This document shows, piece after piece, positions 25,040 to 33,744 of a stretch of DNA of 34,286 nucleotides. Position 1 is the stretch's first letter. The number at the start of each line of letters is the position of its first letter. Both the position numbers and the translations under genes were made by a program. The DNA is from CAZQEZ01 sp964592475 (lineage in GTDB: Bacteria > Bacteroidota > Bacteroidia > Cytophagales > Cyclobacteriaceae), in assembly GCA_964592475.1 (NCBI GenBank), contig CAZQEZ010000037.1:1-34286 (forward strand), read 5' to 3'. Below the pieces are notes generated by a model. It made no database searches, was not told the origin of the DNA, and saw only the letters and a list, made by a program, of their open reading frames with translations.

Positions 25040-25261
25040 ACTAAGAAAAATGCTATTTATAAAAGAAAAGATGAACCGATGATGGTAAGGGTAACACAAG
25101 GCATATTTGGCTTGAAAAAGAATCTATTGGTAGAATATTTTAACGACTGTCCGGCACTTGTTAAAAAAATAAGATCAGGTGATTTTAAAGAACCATATAT
25201 TACATTGCTAAGTTCTACTATCAGCAAGGCTATGGTTATGGACCTAAGCCCTAACATTTAA
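25040..25261 (+). pseudogene. Remnant of a gene (C-terminal fragment)
   Basis: An open stretch after the sulfatase reads KRKDEPMMVRVTQGIFGLKK, LLVEYFNDCPALVKKIRSGD and so on to a stop at 25261. From ATG 25079 it would be 60 residues. The EYFxDCPxLVxKI pattern resembles the C-terminal part of larger secreted Bacteroidota proteins as I remember them, and the similarity to that pattern extends upstream of the first ATG into sequence with no start. I take it as a leftover fragment, but a genuine small protein is possible. It is convergent with the exosortase gene, 11 bases away. Confidence 0.35.
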
Positions 25262-25272
25262 TTATTTCAGTA

Positions 25273-25860
25273 TCAAGAAGCACGATGTTTCTTATTGGTG
25301 TTCATGTTAGTGTAAAATATAAATATTATAAAAATGATGATGTAAACCACTGCATTAAAAACCGCGTGATGATCTACTTCCCTTACTTGCTGATAATTTA
25401 ACTTAGAATAAATTACTGCCAAGCCACCTATACGCATAATGTTAAGTATTATAATTAGGGTCAAGCCACCTATGCCATACCATATTTTTTTCTTAAATTT
25501 GGCCGGAAATGCGACAATAAATGCGAGGTAAAAACTCATTATACTAAAACCTATACAAGAAAACCCAAGGATAACTCCGGTGCCGTTGAGTAATGACATT
25601 TGCTTGCCTGAAATAAAATATTCGTAGCCGAATAGCGTCGCGAATAACCCGCCGCTGTTGAGTAGAAATTGCTCAAACCAATGGACAAAGTTTAAATTAT
25701 TGGCTACAAAAGGAGTATAAAAGTCTCCACCAGGGGCTTGCATGCTGATTAGCAGTAAAAAGAAATTATCCAGAATAAAGAATACAATAGCAAGCTTTAT
25801 GATAAAAGCAACTATGGGGTAAGTCTTGTTCCAGTATTGTATTTTTTCCGCGTAAACCAT
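25273..25860 (-). CDS. Exosortase/archaeosortase family protein
   Basis: A 195-residue polytopic membrane protein with six or so helices and the catalytic trio of the exosortase/archaeosortase superfamily: Cys in GFSCIGFSIMSFYLAF (C102), Arg in LNIMRIGGLAVIY (R143) and His in EVDHHAVFNAVVYIII (H164 or H165). Such enzymes cut and process proteins carrying a C-terminal PEP-CTERM-like sorting tail. The size and sequence suggest one of the compact Bacteroidota types (XrtF/XrtK/XrtN/XrtX group); I cannot tell which. No protein in this window ends with a recognisable sorting tail and no known accessory gene is adjacent, so it is an orphan enzyme here. It stands divergent from the 913-residue protein gene. 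Confidence 0.85.
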   Translation of the reverse strand: MVYAEKIQYWNKTYPIVAFIIKLAIVFFILDNFFLLLISMQAPGGDFYTPFVANNLNFVHWFEQFLLNSGGLFATLFGYEYFISGKQMSLLNGTGVILGFSCIGFSIMSFYLAFIVAFPAKFKKKIWYGIGGLTLIIILNIMRIGGLAVIYSKLNYQQVREVDHHAVFNAVVYIIIFIIFIFYTNMNTNKKHRAS

Positions 25861-25965
25861 TGTTAAAATTTGCTGATGTAAAGTTATTTAATCTTATTTA
25901 AAAAAGGATTGAAAGTAAGTGACAGAATAACGATGTACCATTTTCATTAATTTCAAATGAAGGAC

Positions 25966-25973
25966 TAAATTTG
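25966..25973 (+). promoter_or_regulatory. -7 element in front of the 913-residue protein gene
   Basis: TAAATTTG at 25966-25973 is an exact TAnnTTTG match. TTTC at 25942-25945 is a one-mismatch -33 element with 20 bases between. The start codon follows 47 bases later. Confidence 0.5.
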
Positions 25974-26020
25974 CACTGCATTGCGTTAATTAACTATCGA
26001 AGAAGCTAAAAATAAAGAAA

Positions 26021-28762
26021 TTGAAGAAGATAAGTATATTGATTATTATATTGTTGGTTGTAGGAATAGGCGGATATTTTGTATACGAATACCAGTTTAA
26101 GAAAAAAAATATAGATGCATGGTCATTGGTACCTCAAAATGCCGTAATGGTATACGAGTCTTTTTCCACCGTGGGCACTTTTAACGATCTGATTAATAGC
26201 AAGTTGTGGGAAAATCTAGGTAAGATGCCTTTTTATCAAAAGATGAAGGCCGACTTTGAATTGCTGGATAGCCTTGCTGGCAAAAGTGGCAACATTGATA
26301 AATTATTGATCAATCAGCCGTTCCTGGCAAGTATGCATGTTACTTCTCGTAATGACTGGGATTATCTTTTTTATTTTAAAATCAGAAGTGAAGACGCTAA
26401 TAACATTTTAAATTCAATACTACGTCAAGTAGAGGAGCAGGGAAATTTTACATTTGGTAAGCGAAAATTTTTAAATCAACAAATTCATGAAATCAAAAAT
26501 GAAGAAGTTACCTTTTCTTACCTGTTTTATAATGATTATTTTATTGCTACTTACACCCCATTTCTTATTGAAGATGCTATTCGTAATTTAGATAAAGAAG
26601 GTGAAGAGGGCTTCAAGGCCAATAATCCGGAATTGATAAATACCACGAAAATTCAACATGATGAAGGAAATATTTATGTGAATGCCAATAAATTGCAGTC
26701 CTTGCTCAACTCATTCGCTACAGCAAAAGTAGATGTGCCCAAGGAAGTAAGCAATTTTTGTAAATCTGCTTTTTTTGATTTGTCCATTACTGATACTGAC
26801 TTATTGCTTAATGGTATCTGCTATGGAAGCCAGGAAAATGAATTCTTTGTTGACGCACTTAAAAAGCAGGAACCGGCAGGTATTGATTTGAATTATCTGA
26901 TACCCAAAAGCACCGCTATTTTTTATCATTATAATTATAGTAACCCATTGCAATGGCAGCGTGAAATGAATCAGTACTGGCAAATGCATCAGCCAGAGAC
27001 TTGGCAGAGAAGAAATTCATTTTTTAGTAAATTTGATTTGAGCATCGAAAACTTCGATTGGATAGCAGGTGAAATCGGGTTTGCTATCATGGAAAGTATT
27101 GATGCGCAGGACTCGGATAAATTACTTTTTTTACGAGCGAATGACATTAATGAGGCATTTAATCGCATGACCCGATTGGCAGAACGTGTAAATGTGTCGG
27201 TAAATGATACTTTATATACAGAAGAATATGGTGACCATATTTTCAAACAACTACGGGTACAGGAATTTCCCTCCTTGTTATTGGGTGACAATCATCATGG
27301 GTTTGAAACTACTTTTTTCACTGCTTTCAACGACTACCTGGTTATTGGTAATAATATATCCATTCTAAAAAGCCTGGTAAATGATATTGAGGAAGAGGAA
27401 GTGTGGAGTAAATCGATCAGACATAACTCTTTTATGGAAAAACTGATGGATAAAAGCAACCTGACCATGATTGTGGATACTGAAAAAGCCTGGAATTTTT
27501 ATTTTGAAAAATTAGACAAATCATGGAAATCCTTTTTTGCTAACAACAACCGGGTTGTCAAAGATTTTAACATGCTTGCCATGCAAATGGCCAATTTAGA
27601 TCAGCAGCTATTTGCTAACATAGTTTTAGAGTATCAAACTTCGGAAGCTAAACAGGATATGCCCACACAATTTGCTGTAGAGCAAGAGGTATTTACCGAT
27701 GCACCCATTATTACCAAACCGCACGTGGTGCGCAATCACATCGACCGTTCGCTTGAAGTTTTTTTGCAGGATTCGGCTCGCAATATTTATCTTATTTCCG
27801 GCAAGGGTAAAATTCTATGGAAAAGAACGCTGCAAGAGCGAATAGTAACTGATGTTTATCAAATTGATTATTATAAAAATGATAAATTACAATACTTGTT
27901 TGCTACCGAAAAAGCCATCCATATTTTTGATAGAAATGGAGACTTTGTAGCCGATTATCCGGTAAGGATTGATTCTATTACCATCGATAAGCTTTCCTTA
28001 ATTGATTACGATAATAGTAAGCGATATCGGTTTTTAATAGCCGACCCACAGGGAAAACTGTACATGTTTAATAAAGAACCGGCAACGCTGGAGGGCTGGA
28101 ATCCGCTGGAAACCGGAGCTTCATTAGCCTACAAGCCTGGCCATATACGTGTAGTGGGTAAAGATTGTATATATGCCGTGCTGGAAACGGGCATATTCCG
28201 CTTATACAATCGACGTGGGGAGAGTTATACCGGTTTTCCTGTCAAACTTGGAAGTATGGTTACGAGTCCGGTTTATATCGATTCGGGGCCTAGCTTTGAA
28301 AAAACCATTTTTACTGGTATTGATAAAGATGGTTTAATTACTAAATTCAATTTAAATGGGAATACTATAGGTACTCAGCAGCTTTATAAACCCGATAAAG
28401 ATACCCGCTTCAGCCTGGTGGGCGATGCTTTGGATAATACCTATATTATCGTTCGACAGGATTATAATCGACTAAGTATGCTTAACAGGAGTGGCGAATT
28501 GATTTTTGAAAAGGATTACATTACCTCTGAAGATTTAAGTACCCAGTACTATTATTTTGGGGTTGACAATGAAATTTTCGCGGTTACCGATCACCAACAG
28601 GAATTCACCTACATTTATGATCAGGATGGAGAATTAATTAATTTTCAGCCCATAGAAAGCAATTTTGAAATCGGGCTTATTTATTCTGATGCGAATAAAA
28701 ATTATCGGGTATATAATTGCTACCAAAACCGGTTTGCCGTTTTGAGCTTTGGCAGGAATTAA
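26021..28762 (+). CDS. Membrane-anchored envelope protein, DUF3352-like and propeller-like halves (hypothetical)
   Basis: A 913-residue protein opening with a TTG start at 26021 (MKKISILIIILLVVGIGGYF), no ATG being available before the hydrophobic segment. That segment (about 4-24) is probably an uncleaved anchor. Residues about 35-520 form a two-part region with repeated motifs such as PQNAVMVYES, WENLGKMPFY, PKSTAIFYHYN and FFTAFNDYLVIGNN. This resembles the DUF3352-type periplasmic proteins of Bacteroidota, though I cannot confirm the family. From about residue 560 the sequence turns into short beta repeats (RNIYLISGKGKILWKRTL, AIHIFDRNGDFVADYPVRI, GIFRLYNRRGESYTGFPVKL, LSMLNRSGELIFEKDY), consistent with a PQQ/WD-like propeller. 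No catalytic motif is seen. A structural or binding role in the envelope is a guess. Confidence 0.7.
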   Translation: MKKISILIIILLVVGIGGYFVYEYQFKKKNIDAWSLVPQNAVMVYESFSTVGTFNDLINSKLWENLGKMPFYQKMKADFELLDSLAGKSGNIDKLLINQPFLASMHVTSRNDWDYLFYFKIRSEDANNILNSILRQVEEQGNFTFGKRKFLNQQIHEIKNEEVTFSYLFYNDYFIATYTPFLIEDAIRNLDKEGEEGFKANNPELINTTKIQHDEGNIYVNANKLQSLLNSFATAKVDVPKEVSNFCKSAFFDLSITDTDLLLNGICYGSQENEFFVDALKKQEPAGIDLNYLIPKSTAIFYHYNYSNPLQWQREMNQYWQMHQPETWQRRNSFFSKFDLSIENFDWIAGEIGFAIMESIDAQDSDKLLFLRANDINEAFNRMTRLAERVNVSVNDTLYTEEYGDHIFKQLRVQEFPSLLLGDNHHGFETTFFTAFNDYLVIGNNISILKSLVNDIEEEEVWSKSIRHNSFMEKLMDKSNLTMIVDTEKAWNFYFEKLDKSWKSFFANNNRVVKDFNMLAMQMANLDQQLFANIVLEYQTSEAKQDMPTQFAVEQEVFTDAPIITKPHVVRNHIDRSLEVFLQDSARNIYLISGKGKILWKRTLQERIVTDVYQIDYYKNDKLQYLFATEKAIHIFDRNGDFVADYPVRIDSITIDKLSLIDYDNSKRYRFLIADPQGKLYMFNKEPATLEGWNPLETGASLAYKPGHIRVVGKDCIYAVLETGIFRLYNRRGESYTGFPVKLGSMVTSPVYIDSGPSFEKTIFTGIDKDGLITKFNLNGNTIGTQQLYKPDKDTRFSLVGDALDNTYIIVRQDYNRLSMLNRSGELIFEKDYITSEDLSTQYYYFGVDNEIFAVTDHQQEFTYIYDQDGELINFQPIESNFEIGLIYSDANKNYRVYNCYQNRFAVLSFGRN

Positions 28763-28971
28763 GGGGGAGCTTTTCTTTTATGAGGAAATCAGTAGTTGTT
28801 AAATTAGTTTTGATAGCTGAAGTTAAATTATTTTTCATGGATTCTTACTATTGATCTGATAAATATTTTTATACAATGATGGCACGCACATATAAAAAAC
28901 ATTTGCTCTAAATACTCATTCTCCTTAAATTTAGCTCCAAATTGGTTTCTAATATAATTACAAATCTAAGT

Positions 28972-31900
28972 ATGAAGAAAGTTTATTTATCTATTTTGCT
29001 ATTAATGTTGGCTTGCATGGCGTCTTTTGGGCAATCGAAAGATGCTTCTATGCTGGTAGATAGTGTTTTTGCAGGACTGAAAATGCGTAGTATCGGCCCG
29101 GCGCTTATGTCAGGTAGAATTGCCGATATCGCCATTCATCCCCAAGATGACAATGTATGGTACATTGGCGTTGGTTCGGGTGGTGTATGGAAAACAAAAA
29201 ATGCTGGGGTTACCTGGACACCCATTTTCGATGATCAATCGGTTTATTCGGTTGGTTGTGTTACCATAGACCCCAATAATCCGCACACTGTGTGGGTAGG
29301 CACCGGCGAAAACGTGGGGGGCCGGCACGTAAGCTATGGCGATGGTATTTATAAAAGTGAAGATGGCGGTGCCAGCTGGAAAAACATGGGTCTCAAAAAT
29401 TCTCAACATATTTCCCGCGTAGTTGTGCATCCTGAAAATTCAGCTATCGTTTGGGTAGCTGCGCAAGGTCCTCTTTGGAGCAAAGGCGGAGAACGCGGCG
29501 TGTACAAAACTACCGATGGCGGTATAACCTGGAAGAAAACATTGGGCGATGACGAGTGGGTCGGTGCTACCGAATTAGCCATTGATCCTCGCGACCCTAA
29601 CCTCATTTACGCAGCCACATGGCAGAGACATAGAAATGTAGCTGCTTACATGGGTGGCGGGCCAGGTACAGGTATTTATAAAAGTTATGATGGTGGTGAA
29701 AATTGGCAAGAGCTGACCAATGGCTTACCTTCAGGCAGCATGGGCAAAATTGGCTTGGCTATAAGTCCACAACAGCCAGATGTACTTTATGCCGCTATTG
29801 AGTTAAACCGTCGTGAAGGAGGGGTGTATAAATCAACCGATCGTGGGGCCAGCTGGACCAAACAATCCGATGCTGTTTCCGGAGCTACCGGTCCCCATTA
29901 TTACCAGGAATTGTATGCTTCGCCGCATAAGTTTGACCGTCTTTACCTGGTAGACGTGCGTATGCAGGTTTCTGAAGACGGAGGAAAAACGTTTAGAACA
30001 ATGAAAGAAGAAAACAAGCATAGCGACAATCATGCCATTGCTTTCCGTGAAGACGACCCGGATTACTTACTGGTAGGCACTGATGGCGGGTTGTATGAAA
30101 GCTTCGACCTGGAAGAAAACTGGCGATTCATTGCTAATTTACCAATTACTCAATTCTATAAAGTAGCTTTGGATGATGCAGAACCTTTTTACAACGTGTA
30201 CGGGGGCACACAGGACAATAACACCCAGGGCGGCCCTTCCAGAACTGATAATGTGCATGGCATCCGCAATGCTGACTGGTTTATTACCTTGTTTGGCGAT
30301 GGACATCAACCGGCCACTGAGCCAGGTAATCCCGACATCATGTATTCCGAGTGGCAGGAGGGTAATTTGGTAAGGGTTGATCGCACTACTGGCGAAATTG
30401 TTTACATCAAACCCATACCTGATGAAGGAGAAGAATTCGAACGGTTCAACTGGGACGCTCCTATTTTAATTAGTCCTCACTCATCCACCAGGGTTTATTA
30501 TGCTTCACAAAGGGTATGGCGTTCTGATAACAGAGGTGATAGTTGGGAAGCTATTTCTGGTGATTTAACAAAAAATCAAGAGCGGATTGAATTGCCAATT
30601 ATGGGTAGTACACAAAGCTGGGATGCCGCCTGGGATTTGTACGCGATGTCAAATTACAATACTATTACTTCACTGGCAGAATCGCCCCGGCAAGAAGGGC
30701 TGTTGTACGCTGGTACTGATGATGGCATCATTCAGGTAACTGAAGATGGTGGTGACAATTGGCGCAAGATTATGGTTGGTAGCTTGCCTGGAGTTCCGGC
30801 TACTGCATTTGTAAATGATATCAAAGCAGATCTCCATGATGCCAATACAGTATATGTGGCTCTGGATAACCATAAATACGGAGATTTTAATCCTTACTTG
30901 TATAAAAGTACAGACAAAGGGCGTAGCTGGAAGTCAATAGCAGGAAATATACCTAACAAAAGTTTAATTTGGCGAATGGTGCAGGACCATGAAAAGCCTG
31001 AGCTATTATTTACCGCTACTGAATTTGGCATTTATTTTACCATCAATGGTGGTGAAAAATGGATAAAAATTCAAGGAGGAGTTCCCACCATTTCATTTCG
31101 TGATTTAGCGATACAGAAAAGGGAAAATGACTTGGTTGGTGCTTCATTCGGTCGTGGTTTTTATATTCTCGACGATTATAGCTTGCTGCGCGATATTTCC
31201 GAGGAACAATTGCAGCAAGAGGCTACTTTATTTACTCCCAGAGATCCCTGGTGGTATATTCAAAGACCTGTGCTGGATTTTGATGGTGAAGGAAAAGCTT
31301 CACAAGGTGCAGCTTATTACATCGCACCCAATCCTGCATTTGGCGCCAATTTCACCTATTATTTAAAAGAAGGGTATAAAACGCTTGAAGAGCAAAGAAA
31401 GGAAGCCGAAAAGAAAAGAAAAGAAAGTGATCGGTCCATAACTTTCCCCGGTTGGGATAAGATAGAACTGGAAAGAAGACAGCCCGATCCCATGGTCTGG
31501 ATTACTATCCAAGATAAAGCAGGAAATACTGTGAGAAAAATTTCCGGGCCTGTAGGCAAGGGTTTTCATCAGGTAAATTGGGACTTGAGATATCCAGCTA
31601 CGCAGGCCGTTAGTATTGATAACTTGCCTTCTGGTGAAGATGGAGATCAGCCGAAAGGCTTTTTGGTTGCTCCCGGTACATATACTGCGTTACTTAGCAA
31701 AGAAACTGATGGTGAAATAAGGCAACTTTCCGACCCGGTAACATTTGAGGTGAAGCAATTGCAAAAAGGTGCACTCACCGGTTCACCTAATGATCAAGTA
31801 GTTGCCTTCTGGCAAGAGTTGGCTGAAGTGCAGCGAGAGTATTCTGCTGTAAACTTGCAATTACAAAACGCTAACAAGCAATTAAAAGCTTTTGCAGTTG

Positions 31901-32235
31901 CACTGCAAAGAACACCTGAAGCACCCGGAGAATTGGATAACGAGCTTTATGATATTACCCAACAACTCTATGATCTTGATGAACAATTGAACGGTAACCG
32001 TTCAAAACAGTCAGTAGGGGAGAAAACAAAACCCACAGTTGGTGAAAGAATTGGTGTAGCAATTACAGGTACAGGTTACTCCACTTATGGCCCCACGCTT
32101 ACTCACCGCAAAAGCTTAGCCATAGCCAAAAAGCAATTGGATGAAGTAAATACAAAACTTAATGATATAACGGGCGTAGCAATTACCAACCTTGAAAAAG
32201 ACTTATTGGAAGCAGGTGCGCCGGTAGTAGATTAA
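28972..32235 (+). CDS. Secreted BNR/sortilin-like repeat protein (VPS10-type propeller)
   Basis: A 1087-residue secreted protein. I chose the ATG at 28972 because it opens a signal peptide (MKKVYLSILLLMLACMASFG, cleaved after Gln); a TTG ten codons upstream is less likely. Two stacked propellers occupy about residues 35-730, with many Asp-box motifs: YKSEDGGASW, YKTTDGGITW, YKSYDGGENW, YKSTDRGASW, QVTEDGGDNW and YKSTDKGRSW. The rest (about 760-1087) has a charged Lys/Glu stretch, a FlgD-like beta domain (VRKISGPVGKGFHQVNWDLR) and a helical end. Bacteroidota proteins of this build are usually called 'glycosyl hydrolase' or 'WD40/YVTN/BNR-like repeat-containing', but the Asp-boxes alone do not show sialidase activity and I see no catalytic set. 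It is closed by a strong terminator. Confidence 0.85.
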   Translation: MKKVYLSILLLMLACMASFGQSKDASMLVDSVFAGLKMRSIGPALMSGRIADIAIHPQDDNVWYIGVGSGGVWKTKNAGVTWTPIFDDQSVYSVGCVTIDPNNPHTVWVGTGENVGGRHVSYGDGIYKSEDGGASWKNMGLKNSQHISRVVVHPENSAIVWVAAQGPLWSKGGERGVYKTTDGGITWKKTLGDDEWVGATELAIDPRDPNLIYAATWQRHRNVAAYMGGGPGTGIYKSYDGGENWQELTNGLPSGSMGKIGLAISPQQPDVLYAAIELNRREGGVYKSTDRGASWTKQSDAVSGATGPHYYQELYASPHKFDRLYLVDVRMQVSEDGGKTFRTMKEENKHSDNHAIAFREDDPDYLLVGTDGGLYESFDLEENWRFIANLPITQFYKVALDDAEPFYNVYGGTQDNNTQGGPSRTDNVHGIRNADWFITLFGDGHQPATEPGNPDIMYSEWQEGNLVRVDRTTGEIVYIKPIPDEGEEFERFNWDAPILISPHSSTRVYYASQRVWRSDNRGDSWEAISGDLTKNQERIELPIMGSTQSWDAAWDLYAMSNYNTITSLAESPRQEGLLYAGTDDGIIQVTEDGGDNWRKIMVGSLPGVPATAFVNDIKADLHDANTVYVALDNHKYGDFNPYLYKSTDKGRSWKSIAGNIPNKSLIWRMVQDHEKPELLFTATEFGIYFTINGGEKWIKIQGGVPTISFRDLAIQKRENDLVGASFGRGFYILDDYSLLRDISEEQLQQEATLFTPRDPWWYIQRPVLDFDGEGKASQGAAYYIAPNPAFGANFTYYLKEGYKTLEEQRKEAEKKRKESDRSITFPGWDKIELERRQPDPMVWITIQDKAGNTVRKISGPVGKGFHQVNWDLRYPATQAVSIDNLPSGEDGDQPKGFLVAPGTYTALLSKETDGEIRQLSDPVTFEVKQLQKGALTGSPNDQVVAFWQELAEVQREYSAVNLQLQNANKQLKAFAVALQRTPEAPGELDNELYDITQQLYDLDEQLNGNRSKQSVGEKTKPTVGERIGVAITGTGYSTYGPTLTHRKSLAIAKKQLDEVNTKLNDITGVAITNLEKDLLEAGAPVVD

Positions 32236-32246
32236 ATTGTGAAATG

Positions 32247-32289
32247 AAACTCCTCATTAGATGCTCTTTCTGGTGAGGAGTTTATTTTT
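32247..32289 (+). terminator. Terminator after the BNR-repeat protein gene
   Basis: AAACTCCTCA (32247-32256) pairs perfectly with TGAGGAGTTT (32274-32283), followed by ATTTTT, 11 bases past the stop codon. Confidence 0.88.
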
Positions 32290-32290
32290 G
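32283..32290 (+). promoter_or_regulatory. Possible -7 element for the DUF1622 gene
   Basis: TATTTTTG matches TAnnTTTG exactly but overlaps the T run of the preceding terminator, so the match may simply reflect that T run. The ATG is 57 bases downstream. Confidence 0.3.
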
Positions 32291-32347
32291 TTATTCTTTT
32301 AATCGAACATAAATTTTTATAGTAAGTTGTTTTTTAAAAGTTTATGA

Positions 32348-32698
32348 ATGTTTATGAATGAAAATCTAAAACATTTTGCTGAAATATCTGCCGGAATTCT
32401 AGAAGTTACCGGCATTGTTCTTATTATAGTATTTGTTGCAGTTTCTACAATTAATGCTCTGGTTAAGTTAGCAAAAAAAGAGCATTCCGAAGCTTATAAA
32501 ACCTATAGGCATCAATTGGCCAAAGGAATATTGTTGGGGCTGGAGGTGTTGGTGGCAGCTGATATCATCCACACAGTTGCCGTGGATCTAAGCCTTTCAT
32601 CGATTGCTGTATTGGCCCTGGTGGTGCTTATACGTACTTTTTTGAGTTTTACCCTAGAAGTGGAAATTTCTGGTAAGTGGCCCTGGCAACATAAATAA
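32348..32698 (+). CDS. DUF1622 family membrane protein
   Basis: A 116-residue inner-membrane protein with helices at about 14-36, 57-77 and 83-102. The conserved end of the DUF1622 family is clear: LAKGILLGLEVLVAADIIHT (58-77), VLALVVLIRTFLSFTLEVEI and GKWPW near the C-terminus. The function of the family is not established. ATG at 32348 is used; ATG at 32354 (MNENLKHF) is equally possible. The leader contains a short direct repeat (TTTATGAATG twice, 32341-32360), which puts three start codons close together. Confidence 0.85.
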   Translation: MFMNENLKHFAEISAGILEVTGIVLIIVFVAVSTINALVKLAKKEHSEAYKTYRHQLAKGILLGLEVLVAADIIHTVAVDLSLSSIAVLALVVLIRTFLSFTLEVEISGKWPWQHK

Positions 32699-32879
32699 GC
32701 TTTATTTTTTACAAAATAGCTATTCAATTATTTTACACTTTAACATCACAAGGTGTTTTTGATCAATTGTAAACAAAGGGCCTCATAATTTCCTAAATAA
32801 ATAACATATTTTTATTTTAACTCGTACTACACCTCCATTTCTTCCTTATCTTTAAGCTTGATTTATTAATTCATTGATT

Positions 32880-33032
32880 ATGAATAAGCTTATTTTAATC
32901 ATGTTGGCAATGTATTTCTCCTGTAAAAGGGCTTCAGGAGATGAACCCACCAATGTTGTATTACTTCTGAGCGATACTAACGGTGGCTATATTAGTTTTA
33001 AGAGTTATAGCCAAACCTTCAATATTGATTAG
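32880..33032 (+). CDS. Small 50-residue lipoprotein
   Basis: A short reading starts at 32880 and encodes MNKLILIMLAMYFSCKRASG followed by about 30 residues to a TAG at 33030. The N-terminus is a textbook lipoprotein signal peptide with lipobox MYFSC (Cys15). The mature part is only about 36 residues (GDEPTNVVLLLSDTNGGYIS and more), so this is either a genuine mini-lipoprotein or a lipoprotein truncated early. No family is recognised. It lies alone in a 395-base gap, 61 bases before the acetyltransferase gene on the same strand. Confidence 0.5.
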   Translation: MNKLILIMLAMYFSCKRASGDEPTNVVLLLSDTNGGYISFKSYSQTFNID

Positions 33033-33093
33033 AATACTGAAATAAGTGATATCAATGGAGCCAAATAATTATTGCTAAAAAAATAATGAAATC

Positions 33094-33744
33094 ATGAACG
33101 ATAGCATATATTATAAAATTAAGTTTAATATGTCCACTGATATAACCGATGATGATAGTGAATTCAAGTATATATCAGAATATGAAGGACAAATTTATGA
33201 GGAGGATTTAGACACTGGCAAGGAAAAAATAATTGGCAAGGTTGATTTTAAGCTTTTATTGATTGATTTAGCTTTATTTGAGGGTTTTAATTTGATGGTT
33301 CTTTTCGACCCAAGAGCCTCCATGGGATATATCATGACTGGAATCTTCAATTTGGAAACTTTTGAATTGAAGGAAGATATTATTGAATTTTGTAACCTGG
33401 AAATTTATAATGGTGATATTTGTTTGATAGAAAGAATAGAGATTATAGACGGTTATCGTGGCAAAGGTATTGGCGTTATGGCTTTACAGGGAATTATTGA
33501 TCGTTTTTACAACTCTTGCGGATTATTTGTGGCTCATGTTTTTCCTTTACAATTTGAAAGCAGTAGCCCTGGTTTTAAAGATTGGCAGAAGCGACTGAAC
33601 TTCAAAAGCCTGGAAAAGGATGAGGAAAAGGCTTTTTACCAAATAAAAGCATTTTATCAGAAAGCAGGATTTGGTCATGTAGATGGTTATGATGACCTTA
33701 TGTTTTATTCTGCTGCCAGAAGGCTTACCAGGCATAAGTCATAA
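33094..33744 (+). CDS. GNAT family acetyltransferase-like protein
   Basis: A 216-residue protein with the acetyl-CoA-binding signature of GNAT enzymes: ERIEIIDGYRGKGIGVMALQ (113-132), in which RGKGIG is the pyrophosphate loop. Later residues (FYQKAGFGHVDG, about 187-198) fit the C-terminal GNAT strand. The N-terminal third (about 1-85) is acidic and strand-rich and longer than in minimal GNATs. The acceptor is unknown. There is no signal peptide, so it is cytoplasmic. Its last codons overlap the stop of the convergent DUF421 gene by six bases. Confidence 0.8.
   Translation: MNDSIYYKIKFNMSTDITDDDSEFKYISEYEGQIYEEDLDTGKEKIIGKVDFKLLLIDLALFEGFNLMVLFDPRASMGYIMTGIFNLETFELKEDIIEFCNLEIYNGDICLIERIEIIDGYRGKGIGVMALQGIIDRFYNSCGLFVAHVFPLQFESSSPGFKDWQKRLNFKSLEKDEEKAFYQIKAFYQKAGFGHVDGYDDLMFYSAARRLTRHKS

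Noticed and set aside
25057..25257. 66-codon minus-strand reading opposite the fragment at 25040-25261
   Set aside because: The plus-strand reading has the better protein-like pattern. The minus one has no recognisable feature.
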